From an uncultured Opitutia bacterium (GTDB lineage Bacteria > Verrucomicrobiota > Verrucomicrobiia > Opitutales > UBA953), in the NCBI GenBank assembly GCA_903850885.1, contig CAINMU010000010.1, positions 1 to 64,000 of the forward strand: a DNA stretch of 64,000 nt. The letters are read 5' to 3'. Positions within the stretch are counted from its first letter, which is position 1. Each line of letters starts with the position of its first letter. The notes beneath the pieces are model-generated. The model searched no databases and was not told the DNA's origin. It saw only the letters and a list, made by a program, of their open reading frames with translations. The translations under genes and the position numbers were made by a program. Of this stretch, positions 17,845 to 27,354 are shown one piece after another.

Positions 17845-19863
17845 TTAGGGAAGAGAGCCGAATAAATATACCAAGGTTCCAACAAAGATCAGCCCGGCCA
17901 TGATGCGGCCATAGCGACGTTCGGCATCAGTGCGATGTGGGGCCGCCCAGCGACCCAGGACCCAGCAAGAGGCGGCAATCAAGGCTAAACCGATAGAGGC
18001 GTCGCGCACCCAGCCGGCATCATCGACAAGGGCGTTAAGCACCCAGAGAAGGTACAAAGCGTAGGCGAAAAGCGGGAAGGCCATCGCTTGCTTCAAGGTT
18101 TCCATCCATTCCCCAGGACGAGGAAGCAGGGCGGCCAGACGCGGAAAAATCGAGAGCAGAAGATAGGGCAGAGCCATGCCCAAGCCGATTACCGTGAAGA
18201 AAAGAAGCGTCTCGGAAGTGGAGCGGTCCTTATCCATGGCAAAGCCGAGGGCGGCACCCAGGCCTGGAGCCGTACATGGCGTGGCGACGGCCGTGGCCAA
18301 GATGCCGGAAAAAAACGACCCGACTCCCGCATCACCGGCACCGGCGGCCATCCCGGCAAAACTTGTGCCCATTTCAAAAGTACCGGCGAGACTGAGGCCG
18401 AGGACGACCATTAAAACGCAGGTGCCCAGGACGAAGCCCGGAGATTGCATTTGAAAGCCCCAACCAACCGAGCTGCCGCTGGCCTTAAGCGCAATGATCA
18501 GACCAGCCAGGGTAATGAAACTCACGATCACGCCAGCGGAATAGAGCAGGCCGTTTTTGATGACGGTATGACGCGAGGCGCCGGCTTCACGGGCAAAGGC
18601 GAGGACCTTCAGCCCGATCATAGGGAAGACGCACGGCATAAGATTGAGCAAGATGCCGCCCCCGAAAGCCAGCAGAAGCCAGATGACGAACGGATGGGTA
18701 ACCGAAGATGCCTGATAGGGCTTCCCAGCCGCGACGGCTTCGAGAGCTGTAATGATTTCGCCGCCCGTCAGAGCCTCCGAGAGGATAGCCGTCGGTTGTC
18801 CTTGTTTGAGAATGATGTTTAACGGAATGCCCGTGCGGCCGTATTTTTTTAACTCGGCAGCGATAACGGCGTCCTTCTTGGTCCAATCCGCCTTGAGCAT
18901 GACAACGTGATGATCGGCCAAGGCTTTGAGCAAGGCGTCTTGGGTGTAAACGCGCTTATTAACCTGACAGGTGGCACACCACCGAGCCGTAAAATCTACA
19001 TAGACGATTTTCCCTTCGGCAAGAGCTTTGGCCTGGGCTTCTGGGCTCCACGGTGTCCATTCGCCATGACTTGAGGGAGAAGGTGTGTCCAAACGTTGCG
19101 TGGGCGCGGCGATTTTGACCACGATGTTTACAAAGTCGCCCGCCGCGGTCTTGGTCACAAAGTTGATGGGGCCAGAGTTGAGCGTTTCTGTGGCATCCAC
19201 CAGCGAGAAATCAACAGTGTCGCCAACGTGCTGCTGTTTAAACGTAGCATTGGGGGTCACAAAGTTCCGTTCCGGAAACCAGGTACCGTTTAATTTCGGT
19301 CCAGCGGGAACCCTGACACGTAAGGTTTTTCCGTTGATTTCTCCCGTGGTTGCGAGCGATGGGTTTAATTCGGCGTAAAGTTTCGGGTCGTATTTATAGG
19401 CATCATTTTGTCCGCCAACCTTAAGAGCAAGGGTGACCTCTTTTTCGTGCGGATAGCAGCCAGCGTCATCGCATTCCAGCCATTCGATTTTGCCCTTAAG
19501 TACGAGTTCGCCGCGAGCGGTATCCGGAACCGTCACCTTCATGAGCAGTAAAGTTTCGGCTTCATAGACGAAATTCATGACGCCGGCCTGATCAAGCAGG
19601 GCGGGACCGGGCCAGATAAAATCGCCGGGCGACGTCCCAGCCTTATCGGACCACGTAATCGAGGGGGCTTGCCCGGCATCCCCTGGATTTTTCCAGTAAA
19701 TATGAAAATGCGGGTCGCAGCGGAAACGAGCCGCAATCAAAACTGTCTGGCCAGGCTTGATCTCGGAAGTGAGACCGACCAAGTCGACCTTGGTTCTGAC
19801 GGCCCCATAAAGATTGGACCACAAACCCATGAAAGCTAGGAGACCTAGGGCAAAGCAGCGCAT
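17845..19863 (-). CDS. DsbD-like protein-disulfide reductase with thioredoxin domain before the membrane domain
   Basis: 672 aa. A signal peptide is followed by a DsbD N-terminal-like immunoglobulin-fold domain (about 20-240, FRCDPHFHIYWKNPGDAG and EWLECDDAGCYPHEKE), then a thioredoxin domain with WCATC (about 280-385), then the multi-helix DsbD/CcdA core with LMPCVFPM and VATPCTAPGLG. Classical DsbD places thioredoxin after the membrane core, so the order here is changed. It carries electrons from cytoplasmic thioredoxin to periplasmic thiols. The substrates may include the exported redoxins and SCO protein encoded in this window. Confidence 0.88.
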   Translation of the reverse strand: MRCFALGLLAFMGLWSNLYGAVRTKVDLVGLTSEIKPGQTVLIAARFRCDPHFHIYWKNPGDAGQAPSITWSDKAGTSPGDFIWPGPALLDQAGVMNFVYEAETLLLMKVTVPDTARGELVLKGKIEWLECDDAGCYPHEKEVTLALKVGGQNDAYKYDPKLYAELNPSLATTGEINGKTLRVRVPAGPKLNGTWFPERNFVTPNATFKQQHVGDTVDFSLVDATETLNSGPINFVTKTAAGDFVNIVVKIAAPTQRLDTPSPSSHGEWTPWSPEAQAKALAEGKIVYVDFTARWCATCQVNKRVYTQDALLKALADHHVVMLKADWTKKDAVIAAELKKYGRTGIPLNIILKQGQPTAILSEALTGGEIITALEAVAAGKPYQASSVTHPFVIWLLLAFGGGILLNLMPCVFPMIGLKVLAFAREAGASRHTVIKNGLLYSAGVIVSFITLAGLIIALKASGSSVGWGFQMQSPGFVLGTCVLMVVLGLSLAGTFEMGTSFAGMAAGAGDAGVGSFFSGILATAVATPCTAPGLGAALGFAMDKDRSTSETLLFFTVIGLGMALPYLLLSIFPRLAALLPRPGEWMETLKQAMAFPLFAYALYLLWVLNALVDDAGWVRDASIGLALIAASCWVLGRWAAPHRTDAERRYGRIMAGLIFVGTLVYLFGSLP

Positions 19864-19927
19864 GGCTTCAAATTGGGCGAAAATCCGCCGGACGCAAGAC
19901 GTGCGGTGTCCCGCCTGCGCCCTCCGC

Positions 19928-21316
19928 TTAGGCCGTAAGATAGCAGGGCAGCAGGGCGGCGTCCGTCATCCCGTGGATAATCTTCTTATCCGCCGGACAG
20001 AAGGTCGAAAGGATCCCGGAAAGTTCGACCGTGTCTCCGTCGACAAAGAAATAGGGGCATAGCCTGACGCGACCGTCGGCCGGGACGATTGAGCCGTCAT
20101 CGGCATATACGGGGTGGGTCAGGCGCGATGGCTTGTGATATTCTTGCATCACGTGGAACGTTTCGTTCTCGGGGTTGAGGGCGTCCTCGATCGCTTCCAG
20201 CCATTCTTCCCGGGAAACATCGCTGCCGAGGGTGACGCTGCGGGCACCCCAGGCGGTTTCGTGGAAGCCGCTCGCTTTAATGATCAGGTTACGTTCGCGT
20301 TGGGAGGCCTCGGCGAGTTCCGTCCATTCCCGGATGGGTCGTCCGTTGACGTTGGGTGCATGCAGGACGGCCGTGGGCGGCAATTCGGTCTTCTCCATAA
20401 TCCAAGTCTGGGGAACGATCCGGAAAAGGGCGGCGAGGTGATCCTCGGGAAGATTTTCTTTCCAAAATTCTACCAGTTGCGGATGATGCAACAATGCCAG
20501 TCCAAGTTTTTCTTCCTGAAACGCTTTCATCGGCGGCGTCAGGGCGAGCGTCCCAGCTTCGACCGCATTAAAAATGCCGTCGGCTCCTTTGACATTAGCC
20601 AAGTCGAAAAGTTCGAAGAAACGATAGAGGGTGTCAATCTTGCGGGGGACGCCGTCCACGGGGATGAAAGAACCTTCGCCCATTTGCATGATCTGGGAAG
20701 GATTCACCACCTGCACGTCATGGCCCAGCGTCCGTAACTTTTCGGCTAACCAGTCGAATTCCGGCCGATAGGTGGCAGATTCGTCGCTCACCACGATCGC
20801 GATCAAAGGGTATTTTTGCTGAGGTGTAAGCTTGCTCAGCGAATGCATGAAGCGATTCGGCATGGAAGTTCCGCCGATGACCGAAGGAAAATCTTCGGCG
20901 TAAACTTCATTCAGGTATGCGGTCAGACCAACGCCGCCGGGGACGCTATCGAGCTCGGTCATCGTGAAACCTTGTTCGGTAATGAGAAGGTCCGGACGGA
21001 GGACGATCGGCGCCTGGCCTTTGACGGCACGGTGGCGACCGTGCTCGACCAATCCCGCCGGCTTGTAGCGGTCAAGATAGGCGGAAACCCAGGGCGCATA
21101 CACATCGCGGTTACGCAGAATTTTCTTATCCGTGAAGGAGCGAACGTAGAGGCGCTCCAGAGCGCGTTGATAACTCAGGCACGCCGCCCCGATGATTTTG
21201 AGGTCCTTAAGTTGCGCCGGCGAAATCGGCCAAGGTTCCGGCGAAAGTTTCCAGATTTTTTCCGCGAACAGGGGCGGCTCAAGTAACTTGTGACGAAGAA
21301 CTTCCCGGGTGGGCAT
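19928..21316 (-). CDS. Putative circularly permuted ATP-grasp-like protein
   Basis: 462 aa from the ATG at 21316; the track start at 21415 lies inside prfB. The sequence has patterns seen in circularly permuted ATP-grasp or glutathionylspermidine-synthase-like proteins: TELDSVPGGVGLTAYLN, a Lys-containing strand NLIIKASGFHETAWGARS and a terminal RVRLCPYFFVDGD. Such folds ligate carboxylates to amines with ATP. No catalytic assignment is safe. It starts 13 bases after the prfB stop codon, so it is probably co-transcribed with the release factor gene. Confidence 0.5.
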   Translation of the reverse strand: MPTREVLRHKLLEPPLFAEKIWKLSPEPWPISPAQLKDLKIIGAACLSYQRALERLYVRSFTDKKILRNRDVYAPWVSAYLDRYKPAGLVEHGRHRAVKGQAPIVLRPDLLITEQGFTMTELDSVPGGVGLTAYLNEVYAEDFPSVIGGTSMPNRFMHSLSKLTPQQKYPLIAIVVSDESATYRPEFDWLAEKLRTLGHDVQVVNPSQIMQMGEGSFIPVDGVPRKIDTLYRFFELFDLANVKGADGIFNAVEAGTLALTPPMKAFQEEKLGLALLHHPQLVEFWKENLPEDHLAALFRIVPQTWIMEKTELPPTAVLHAPNVNGRPIREWTELAEASQRERNLIIKASGFHETAWGARSVTLGSDVSREEWLEAIEDALNPENETFHVMQEYHKPSRLTHPVYADDGSIVPADGRVRLCPYFFVDGDTVELSGILSTFCPADKKIIHGMTDAALLPCYLTA

Positions 21317-21329
21317 GACGAGCGTGAGG

Positions 21330-22475
21330 TTAGTCCTCGATTTTAATATCTTTATTACGTGAACGCGGGCCGCCGGCGCGCAACCAGCCGTTGATGAACG
21401 AATCGATATCTCCATCCATCACGGCCTGGATATTGCCCGTTTCGACGCCGGTCCGGAGGTCTTTGACCATCTGGTAGGGCTGGAAGACGTAGGACCGGAT
21501 CTGGTTACCCCAGCCGATGTCGCCCTTTTCACCATAGTAGCGTTCCATTTCCGCCCGCTTGTCGTCCTGCAGTTTTTCGTAAATGCGGGCCCGGAGAATC
21601 TTCATCGCCAGGGCGCGATTCTTGACCTGCGAACGTTCGCGCTGGCAGGCCACGACCAGACCGGTCGGAATGTGCGTCAACCGCACGGCAGATTCGGTCT
21701 TGTTGACGTGCTGGCCGCCCTTGCCGCTGGAACGATAGACATCGACCCGGAGGTCAGCTTCGTCGATTTCGACTTCAATGTCATCGTCGATTTCCGCGAC
21801 GACGTCGACCGAGGCGAAGGACGTGTGTCGGCGAGCATTTGCATCAAAGGGGGAAATCCGTACCAAGCGGTGGACACCCCGTTCGGCCTTCGCGTAGCCA
21901 TAGGCATTCGGACCTTCGATGCGGAAAGTCGCCTGGCTGATGCCGGCGCCTTCGCCTTCGGCGACGTCTTCGATTTCGATCTTAAAACCACGCCGTTCCG
22001 CCCAGCGGGTATACATGCGGAAGAGCAGGTCGGCCCAATCATTCGATTCGGTGCCGCCGGCGCCGGCCTTAACGGTCATGATGGCATTAGATTTGTCGTG
22101 CAGGCCCGAGAGGAAAGAGGCGATTTCCAGATCGGCGACGGCCGCAATCAAATCGGTGCCCAAAGTGCGAAGTTCTTCAACTTCAGCATCCGCCGTGCCA
22201 TCCGGTGATTCGGTGATCAGTTCCGCCAAAGTCTTGGCGTCTTCGATCTGACGACGAAAGGCGACCTGGGGGGCGACGATGATCTTATAGCCGTTACATT
22301 CCGTGATGACCTTCTGCGCACTTTTTTGACTGTCCCAAAAGTTCGGGGCACCCATTTGTTCTTCCAGCTTAGCGATGAGGACTTGCCGACCAGGGACATC
22401 GAGGAACTTCCAAAGATAACCGGCACGCCGTTCGACTTCTTCGAGGTTGGCACGAATTTCGGGCGGAATATACAT
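21330..22475 (-). CDS. prfB: Peptide chain release factor 2
   Basis: 381 aa. The peptidyl-tRNA hydrolysis motif GGQ is at residues 253-255 ([14 protein letters not shown]), and the RF2-specific stop-recognition tripeptide SPF is at 208-210 ([16 protein letters not shown]). It ends translation at UGA and UAA. The region that holds the programmed +1 frameshift in many bacteria ([15 protein letters not shown]) reads through in a single frame, so that autoregulation is absent here. The ATP-grasp-like gene follows after 13 bases. Confidence 0.96.
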   Translation of the reverse strand: MYIPPEIRANLEEVERRAGYLWKFLDVPGRQVLIAKLEEQMGAPNFWDSQKSAQKVITECNGYKIIVAPQVAFRRQIEDAKTLAELITESPDGTADAEVEELRTLGTDLIAAVADLEIASFLSGLHDKSNAIMTVKAGAGGTESNDWADLLFRMYTRWAERRGFKIEIEDVAEGEGAGISQATFRIEGPNAYGYAKAERGVHRLVRISPFDANARRHTSFASVDVVAEIDDDIEVEIDEADLRVDVYRSSGKGGQHVNKTESAVRLTHIPTGLVVACQRERSQVKNRALAMKILRARIYEKLQDDKRAEMERYYGEKGDIGWGNQIRSYVFQPYQMVKDLRTGVETGNIQAVMDGDIDSFINGWLRAGGPRSRNKDIKIED

Positions 22476-22656
22476 TTTAAAAAAGAGAGGGTAAAGGTGT
22501 GGAATCTTCCCTAAGGGCGAAGTTTCAAAAATAGGGGATACAGGGGCTAAAGGCTTATTTCAACCGCAGAGTGGGGTCCCTGCGTGTGCACACCCTGACG
22601 TTGTTCGGTGCATGGTCGCACTTGCACCCGCAAGGTAGGCTGGCATAGATGCATCC

Positions 22657-25209
22657 ATGTCCTACCTCGAAGGCTTAAGTTTTGCGCAAATCGCGGGTCC
22701 GTTGCCAGAGCGCAGGGTCTTGGCCAACGGGTTGGAGGTCGTCTTCGTGCAACGACCAGGCATCGGCTTATGCACCGTCCAAGCGTGGGTGCGGACGGGC
22801 AGCGTGCATGAAGGGCGTTGGGATGGTTCCGGTATCTCGCACTATCTGGAGCACATGGTCTTTAAGGGGACGGCGCGCTTTTCCAATCGCGAGCTCACGG
22901 AGGCCGTCCATCGGTGCGGCGGATCGTCCAACGCCTATACCACGTTTGATCGTACCGTTTATTACATCGACGCCCCTCAAGAGGGCTTTGAAACCGCCAT
23001 GGAATCTGTGGCTGACATGGTCTTTGATCCGCTCATCACGGACGCGGATGCCAAGATGGAACGCGAAGTCATTTTACGGGAAATCGCCATGCGGGATGAC
23101 GAACATGATTCCGTGTTGGCCGAATCGATTTTGCACGAAGCCGTCCGGTCGCATTCGTTGCGGCACCCCGTGATTGGGCATCGTGAGCTTTTCGTCCGCA
23201 TCACGCCGGATGATTTAAGAGCTTACCATGCCGGGCGCTATGTCCCTTCGAATGTCGTGCTGGCCATCGGCGGCTCGATGGAGGTCGAGGAGGCTTTTGC
23301 CGCAGCAGAAAAATGGTTCGGCTGTTTCGTGCGACGTCCGGTCCTGGAGACCACGACGATCTCCGAGCCGCCGCAGGGCGGTATTCGTCGCACCGACCTG
23401 GTAAGAGATGTCACTACGAGCAAAGGCGTGCTGTGTTGGCGTGCTCCGGGGCTCTTTGATGAAGGCCGGGCGGCCCTTGATTTATTTTTAGGCGTACTGG
23501 GCGCGGGGAATAGTTCGGTGCTTTGGAACGAGATGCGTGAAAAACGCAAACTCGTGCACAGTATCGATGCCTCCGCTTTTGGTATCCGCGAATTAGGCTT
23601 AGCTTGGCTGGGTTGGTCGGGTGAAGCGGGGGCGGATATTCCGGCCATTGAAAAGGGGACGCTGGAATTGGTAGATGGCTTGCTTCAGCGTGGCGTCCAT
23701 CTGGCAGAATTCGAAAAAGTACGCCGTCAGGCCGTCGTCTCGATGGTGAATGGGATGAAGAATATCCATGGCTTTACCTCCCGGAGCGCTTATGCCGCTG
23801 CCATCGGCTACGATATCAATTGGCCGCAACGCGGGGTCGAACACCTCGCCAAAATTTCGCCAGACGATCTCACCAAGGAAGGCCGCCGCTGGCTGAAGCC
23901 CGACTTGGTCACCTTCGGTACTTTAAAGGGCGGTAAGGTCTCGGTGCCGGCCACGATTAAGCCGATCATCCATCCTCCCGACAAATTCGAGACGATGACC
24001 TTGCCCAATGGGGTACGCGTGGTGCTTCAGCATGATAGTACGATGCCAAAGGCAGGCGTTGGCGTATTCCTCTCCGCCGGGGCGGCCTATGAAAATGCGG
24101 AACACCGCGGCATATCTGGATTATTATCCACGCTCTTTGCCCGCGATACGGTCAAGCGATCTAAAGAAGAAGTCGCTTCCACCGTGGATGGGTTGGGCAT
24201 GACCTTCAGTGACCATGCATCCCAGATATCCCTCGGACTTTGGGGCGAAGGGTTAAGTTCTGACTTTGCAGCCGTGTCGGCCTTGGTGGCGGATGGCATC
24301 CTCTGCCCGACCTTGCTCCCCGACACCATCGTCATCGAACAAGCGGCCATGATCTCAGCCTGCCGTGAAGCGGAGGATGATATTGTCGAGAAAGCACGGT
24401 TACGCCTCTTGAGACAATATTTCGGGGAGCACCCCTTGGGCGTTGATTCTAATGGCACGCCCGAGACCTTGGCAAAGATTCAGTCGGCCAACCTCAGCGC
24501 CTTGCATCAATCCTTAGTCGTGGCGGGTAATATCGTCGTGGGTATCAGCGGAGATTTTGAGCGCAAGGAGGCCCTCGCTTTCGTGCAAGCCCGGTTCGGG
24601 ATTTTGCCCAAGGTCGCCTTTACGTCCCGAAAACTCGCTTTGCACCAGCCGCTCAAGGCTGCGCAAGCACTCGAACGGGCCCAAGGCGAGCAGGCGGTGG
24701 TTGCTATCGCTTTTCCGCATTGTGGTTTTGGTCCCGACGAAGTGGTCGCGGCCAACGTCACCGAAGAACTCTTAAGTGGTATGGCAAGCGGACTCTTCCG
24801 ACGGATCCGCGAAGAAAAAGGCATGGCCTACTTCGTGGGCGCATCCCGCATCGAAGTCGTCGATCAAGGAATGTTTTATCTTTATGCCGGCACTTCCCCC
24901 GAGAGTGCCCAGGAGGTTGTCAAGGAGATGCGCTTGGAATTGGATCGGTTACGTGCCGGAAAATTTAGACCCGATGAGATTGAAGATGCGAAAAGACGTC
25001 TCAGGGTTTCGCGCCGCCAAAGCCGCCAATCCGTCGGGGCTCGCCTACAAGGTGCCCTCATCCGCGAAGTAGCTGGTCTGGGCGCAAATTTTGATGCCGA
25101 ATGGGAGCGCCGCATGGGCTTAACTGACGGCGCTGCCGTCCAAAAGTTTGCTCACCAGTACTTGGCGATAAAGTTCGAACAGGAACTCATCGTCTTGCCG
25201 AAAGCCTAA
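22657..25209 (+). CDS. M16 family zinc metallopeptidase, full-length two-half form
   Basis: 850 aa. The first half carries the inverted zinc motif HYLEH (62-66) with the third ligand near Glu142 (REVILREIAMRDDE). The second M16 domain begins around residue 430 (ANGVRVVLQHDSTMPK-type opening) and has lost the motif (NAEHRGISGLL), as usual for the non-catalytic half. This is the single-chain arrangement seen in PqqL-like and pitrilysin-type peptidases. No signal peptide is obvious. The stop codon overlaps the convergent MFS gene by 4 bases. Confidence 0.9.
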   Translation: MSYLEGLSFAQIAGPLPERRVLANGLEVVFVQRPGIGLCTVQAWVRTGSVHEGRWDGSGISHYLEHMVFKGTARFSNRELTEAVHRCGGSSNAYTTFDRTVYYIDAPQEGFETAMESVADMVFDPLITDADAKMEREVILREIAMRDDEHDSVLAESILHEAVRSHSLRHPVIGHRELFVRITPDDLRAYHAGRYVPSNVVLAIGGSMEVEEAFAAAEKWFGCFVRRPVLETTTISEPPQGGIRRTDLVRDVTTSKGVLCWRAPGLFDEGRAALDLFLGVLGAGNSSVLWNEMREKRKLVHSIDASAFGIRELGLAWLGWSGEAGADIPAIEKGTLELVDGLLQRGVHLAEFEKVRRQAVVSMVNGMKNIHGFTSRSAYAAAIGYDINWPQRGVEHLAKISPDDLTKEGRRWLKPDLVTFGTLKGGKVSVPATIKPIIHPPDKFETMTLPNGVRVVLQHDSTMPKAGVGVFLSAGAAYENAEHRGISGLLSTLFARDTVKRSKEEVASTVDGLGMTFSDHASQISLGLWGEGLSSDFAAVSALVADGILCPTLLPDTIVIEQAAMISACREAEDDIVEKARLRLLRQYFGEHPLGVDSNGTPETLAKIQSANLSALHQSLVVAGNIVVGISGDFERKEALAFVQARFGILPKVAFTSRKLALHQPLKAAQALERAQGEQAVVAIAFPHCGFGPDEVVAANVTEELLSGMASGLFRRIREEKGMAYFVGASRIEVVDQGMFYLYAGTSPESAQEVVKEMRLELDRLRAGKFRPDEIEDAKRRLRVSRRQSRQSVGARLQGALIREVAGLGANFDAEWERRMGLTDGAAVQKFAHQYLAIKFEQELIVLPKA

Positions 25210-26480
25210 GCCGCTTCGAAGTGTCGGCGGGCCCGGACGGACACCCAAATACCAGGGATGCTTAAGAGTAGGGCGCCGATAAAATAATGGGCATAACCGA
25301 ATTGCGTGGCGAGGGTACCGGCCCAAAGCCCGGGCAGATAATTAGCCAAGAGGGCACAGGTTGAGAGCGCAGCATAACGAACCGCGGCACTGCGACCGGC
25401 CGCTAATTTCATCATGGATAATAAAAGCGCGCAGAGACCGGCACCGTAGGCCAGGTATTCCAGAAAAAAGACTACGCCGATAATCAGGGGGGGCTGCCCG
25501 GGGTGATAGGCGAGCCAGGCGATCAGCGCTAAGGGCAAGTGCATCACGATGCCTAAAGGCACCAGGGACGATCTTAGGCCATAAAGACCGACGACTAAGG
25601 AGCCAATAAGCCCCCCTAAAGCCAAGCCACCAACGGCCGTCCAGAGCCTCAGGATGGCGTAGCTTTCATTGCTCAGAGCCAGACCGCCCGCCGCCGTAGG
25701 GGCCATGGAAAAAAGGGGGAGGATTCGCGCCATGTGAATTTCACTCGCGCGATAAAAAAAGATCAACCCCAACACGGCACTGAGTCGTGGGTCACGGAGA
25801 AGGTCAGTCAAACCTTCGCGCATCTGCTGAGATCGTTGGGCAAGGGTGAGGTGGTCCGTCGGAGTGGATGGCTCCCGGCGAAAGCTGAGGAAGTTTAGGA
25901 TTACAGCTAAAAGGGCGATCGCGGCGGCGAAGTAAACCGCATCGGACCAGGCTTGATGGGGGGATGCGCCGTGGGTCATCAAGGTGCCGGCTAACCAAAT
26001 CAGGGCCGGGCCACAGAGTACGCCGCCGAACTTTGAAGCAAAATTGACCAGACCAGAATAATGGGCACGAGCTTGATCATTCAAGGAGCCGACGAAGTAA
26101 CCATCGAGAGCGTAGTCATGACTTGCGGCAAGAAACGACACGAGTATCAAACCTCCGAGGATCAATCCCAAAGAGGGCAGCGTGCCGCCGATGGTCCATC
26201 CTAAGAAAGCCAGCACGACCGTGATCAAGAACTGCGTCCACAGGATGAAACTCTTGGGTGCAAAAAGGGATATCAGTGGAGCGAGGAGGATTTTGAGTCC
26301 CAGAATCAATCCCAAGCTCGCGACCACCTTGGTAATGAGGGCATCGGCCGAGCCTGTATTTCTAAGGGCAACCGGCAGGGCTTCATCGCGGATCGCCGCA
26401 GGTATCGCCTGAAATACATAACCACCGGTCACCCATAACCAGACGTAGCGAGGACGGGGCAAGGCGACGGCGGCTGGCAT
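25206..26480 (-). CDS. MFS transporter (AmpG-like group possible)
   Basis: 424 aa with about 12 hydrophobic segments and no signal peptide. The layout and the segment SHDYALDGYFVGSLNDQARAHYSG resemble the AmpG/PAT group of the major facilitator superfamily, which includes muropeptide and acetyl-CoA importers; the substrate cannot be fixed from sequence. It is the last gene of the operon headed by the Mla-type transporter and begins 5 bases after the preceding unknown gene. Confidence 0.82.
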   Translation of the reverse strand: MPAAVALPRPRYVWLWVTGGYVFQAIPAAIRDEALPVALRNTGSADALITKVVASLGLILGLKILLAPLISLFAPKSFILWTQFLITVVLAFLGWTIGGTLPSLGLILGGLILVSFLAASHDYALDGYFVGSLNDQARAHYSGLVNFASKFGGVLCGPALIWLAGTLMTHGASPHQAWSDAVYFAAAIALLAVILNFLSFRREPSTPTDHLTLAQRSQQMREGLTDLLRDPRLSAVLGLIFFYRASEIHMARILPLFSMAPTAAGGLALSNESYAILRLWTAVGGLALGGLIGSLVVGLYGLRSSLVPLGIVMHLPLALIAWLAYHPGQPPLIIGVVFFLEYLAYGAGLCALLLSMMKLAAGRSAAVRYAALSTCALLANYLPGLWAGTLATQFGYAHYFIGALLLSIPGIWVSVRARRHFEAA

Positions 26481-26485
26481 GAGAC

Positions 26486-27346
26486 TTAATTACCTTGTTC
26501 GCCTAATTGATTTCGTCCGTAAAAATCTACGGAGCGCAGCAAGCCATCGACGAATTTAGCTGAAGTGACGTTAAGACCCATCAATTCTGCGTCCGTCAAA
26601 TCAAGCATTTCGCCAGGCCGGAAAGTTCTTTGGGTGTCCGTCAGCTTAGAGACCATCTTAGGCTTGTCGGTGGGAACTATCTCCTGGGCGGAGAAAGGGT
26701 GGGCAGACACCCCTTCGGGCAGATCAAGCGGCGGCGCCGAATCGATAGGGGCGGGGGTGTCGGCGTCGGCCGGAAAGTCTTTCATGGCCTTAAACTCGAG
26801 CGTTAACGAGCCGTCAGGCGCGATGTCATCATTGGTCACCAATCCGCCCCGAGCCAAAACGCGCAGGGCGGCGGCCAAACTGAAGACGCCATCTTCAAGT
26901 TCGCAGACGATACCGAAGGCTTCTTCCAATTCCTGAAATTTATCCTGCAGATTCATCTGGGCGAACGCCTGTTGTTTCTCGCCAATCAACTGGTCGATTT
27001 CCGGACTACCGTTCTGATTCTTACCCCGCTCGCGAATGAAGAGACAAAGCAAGTGGCATTGCGTCATGCATTCAGCCGCTAAGACCAAAAGATCATTGAC
27101 GGTAGTACGGAGCATGAGGCCACGCGCATAGGCCCGCATCTGTGCAGGTGGCAAATGGGCTTGGGGAACCGGCATCACCCGCGAAAGGGACGAGAAATGT
27201 TCGTAGGCCTTCGGATCGGCGGTGTGCATCCCCGCGATGCTGAAAGCCAGCATGTCATGCTGACGTTGGAGGGCCGTAAAAAAGTTACGGCTGATATTTT
27301 GCAACGAGATGACGCTCTCGCCGGGACCAGGTTGAGGTTGAGACAT
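26486..27346 (-). CDS. Conserved-looking protein of unknown function
   Basis: 286 aa. I do not recognise the family. The N-terminal ~170 residues look alpha-helical (FFTALQRQHDMLAFSIAGM, AECMTQCHLLCLFIRERG, LQDKFQELEEAFGIVCELEDG), followed by an acidic Pro-rich linker and a C-terminal segment KMVSKLTDTQRTFRPGEMLDL. There is no signal peptide, no membrane segment and no clear catalytic motif. It lies between the SPOUT-like gene (8-base gap) and the MFS gene (5-base gap), so it is surely a real gene of this operon. Confidence 0.7.
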   Translation of the reverse strand: MSQPQPGPGESVISLQNISRNFFTALQRQHDMLAFSIAGMHTADPKAYEHFSSLSRVMPVPQAHLPPAQMRAYARGLMLRTTVNDLLVLAAECMTQCHLLCLFIRERGKNQNGSPEIDQLIGEKQQAFAQMNLQDKFQELEEAFGIVCELEDGVFSLAAALRVLARGGLVTNDDIAPDGSLTLEFKAMKDFPADADTPAPIDSAPPLDLPEGVSAHPFSAQEIVPTDKPKMVSKLTDTQRTFRPGEMLDLTDAELMGLNVTSAKFVDGLLRSVDFYGRNQLGEQGN

Positions 27347-27354
27347 GGGAACGG

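Noticed and set aside
20114-20737. 207-aa plus-strand ORF opposite the ATP-grasp-like gene
   Set aside because: Same-length open antisense frames are common at this base composition; no independent support.
22584-22593. GTGTGCACAC palindrome between prfB and the M16 gene
   Set aside because: Ten bases, single copy, expected by chance; not enough to call an operator.
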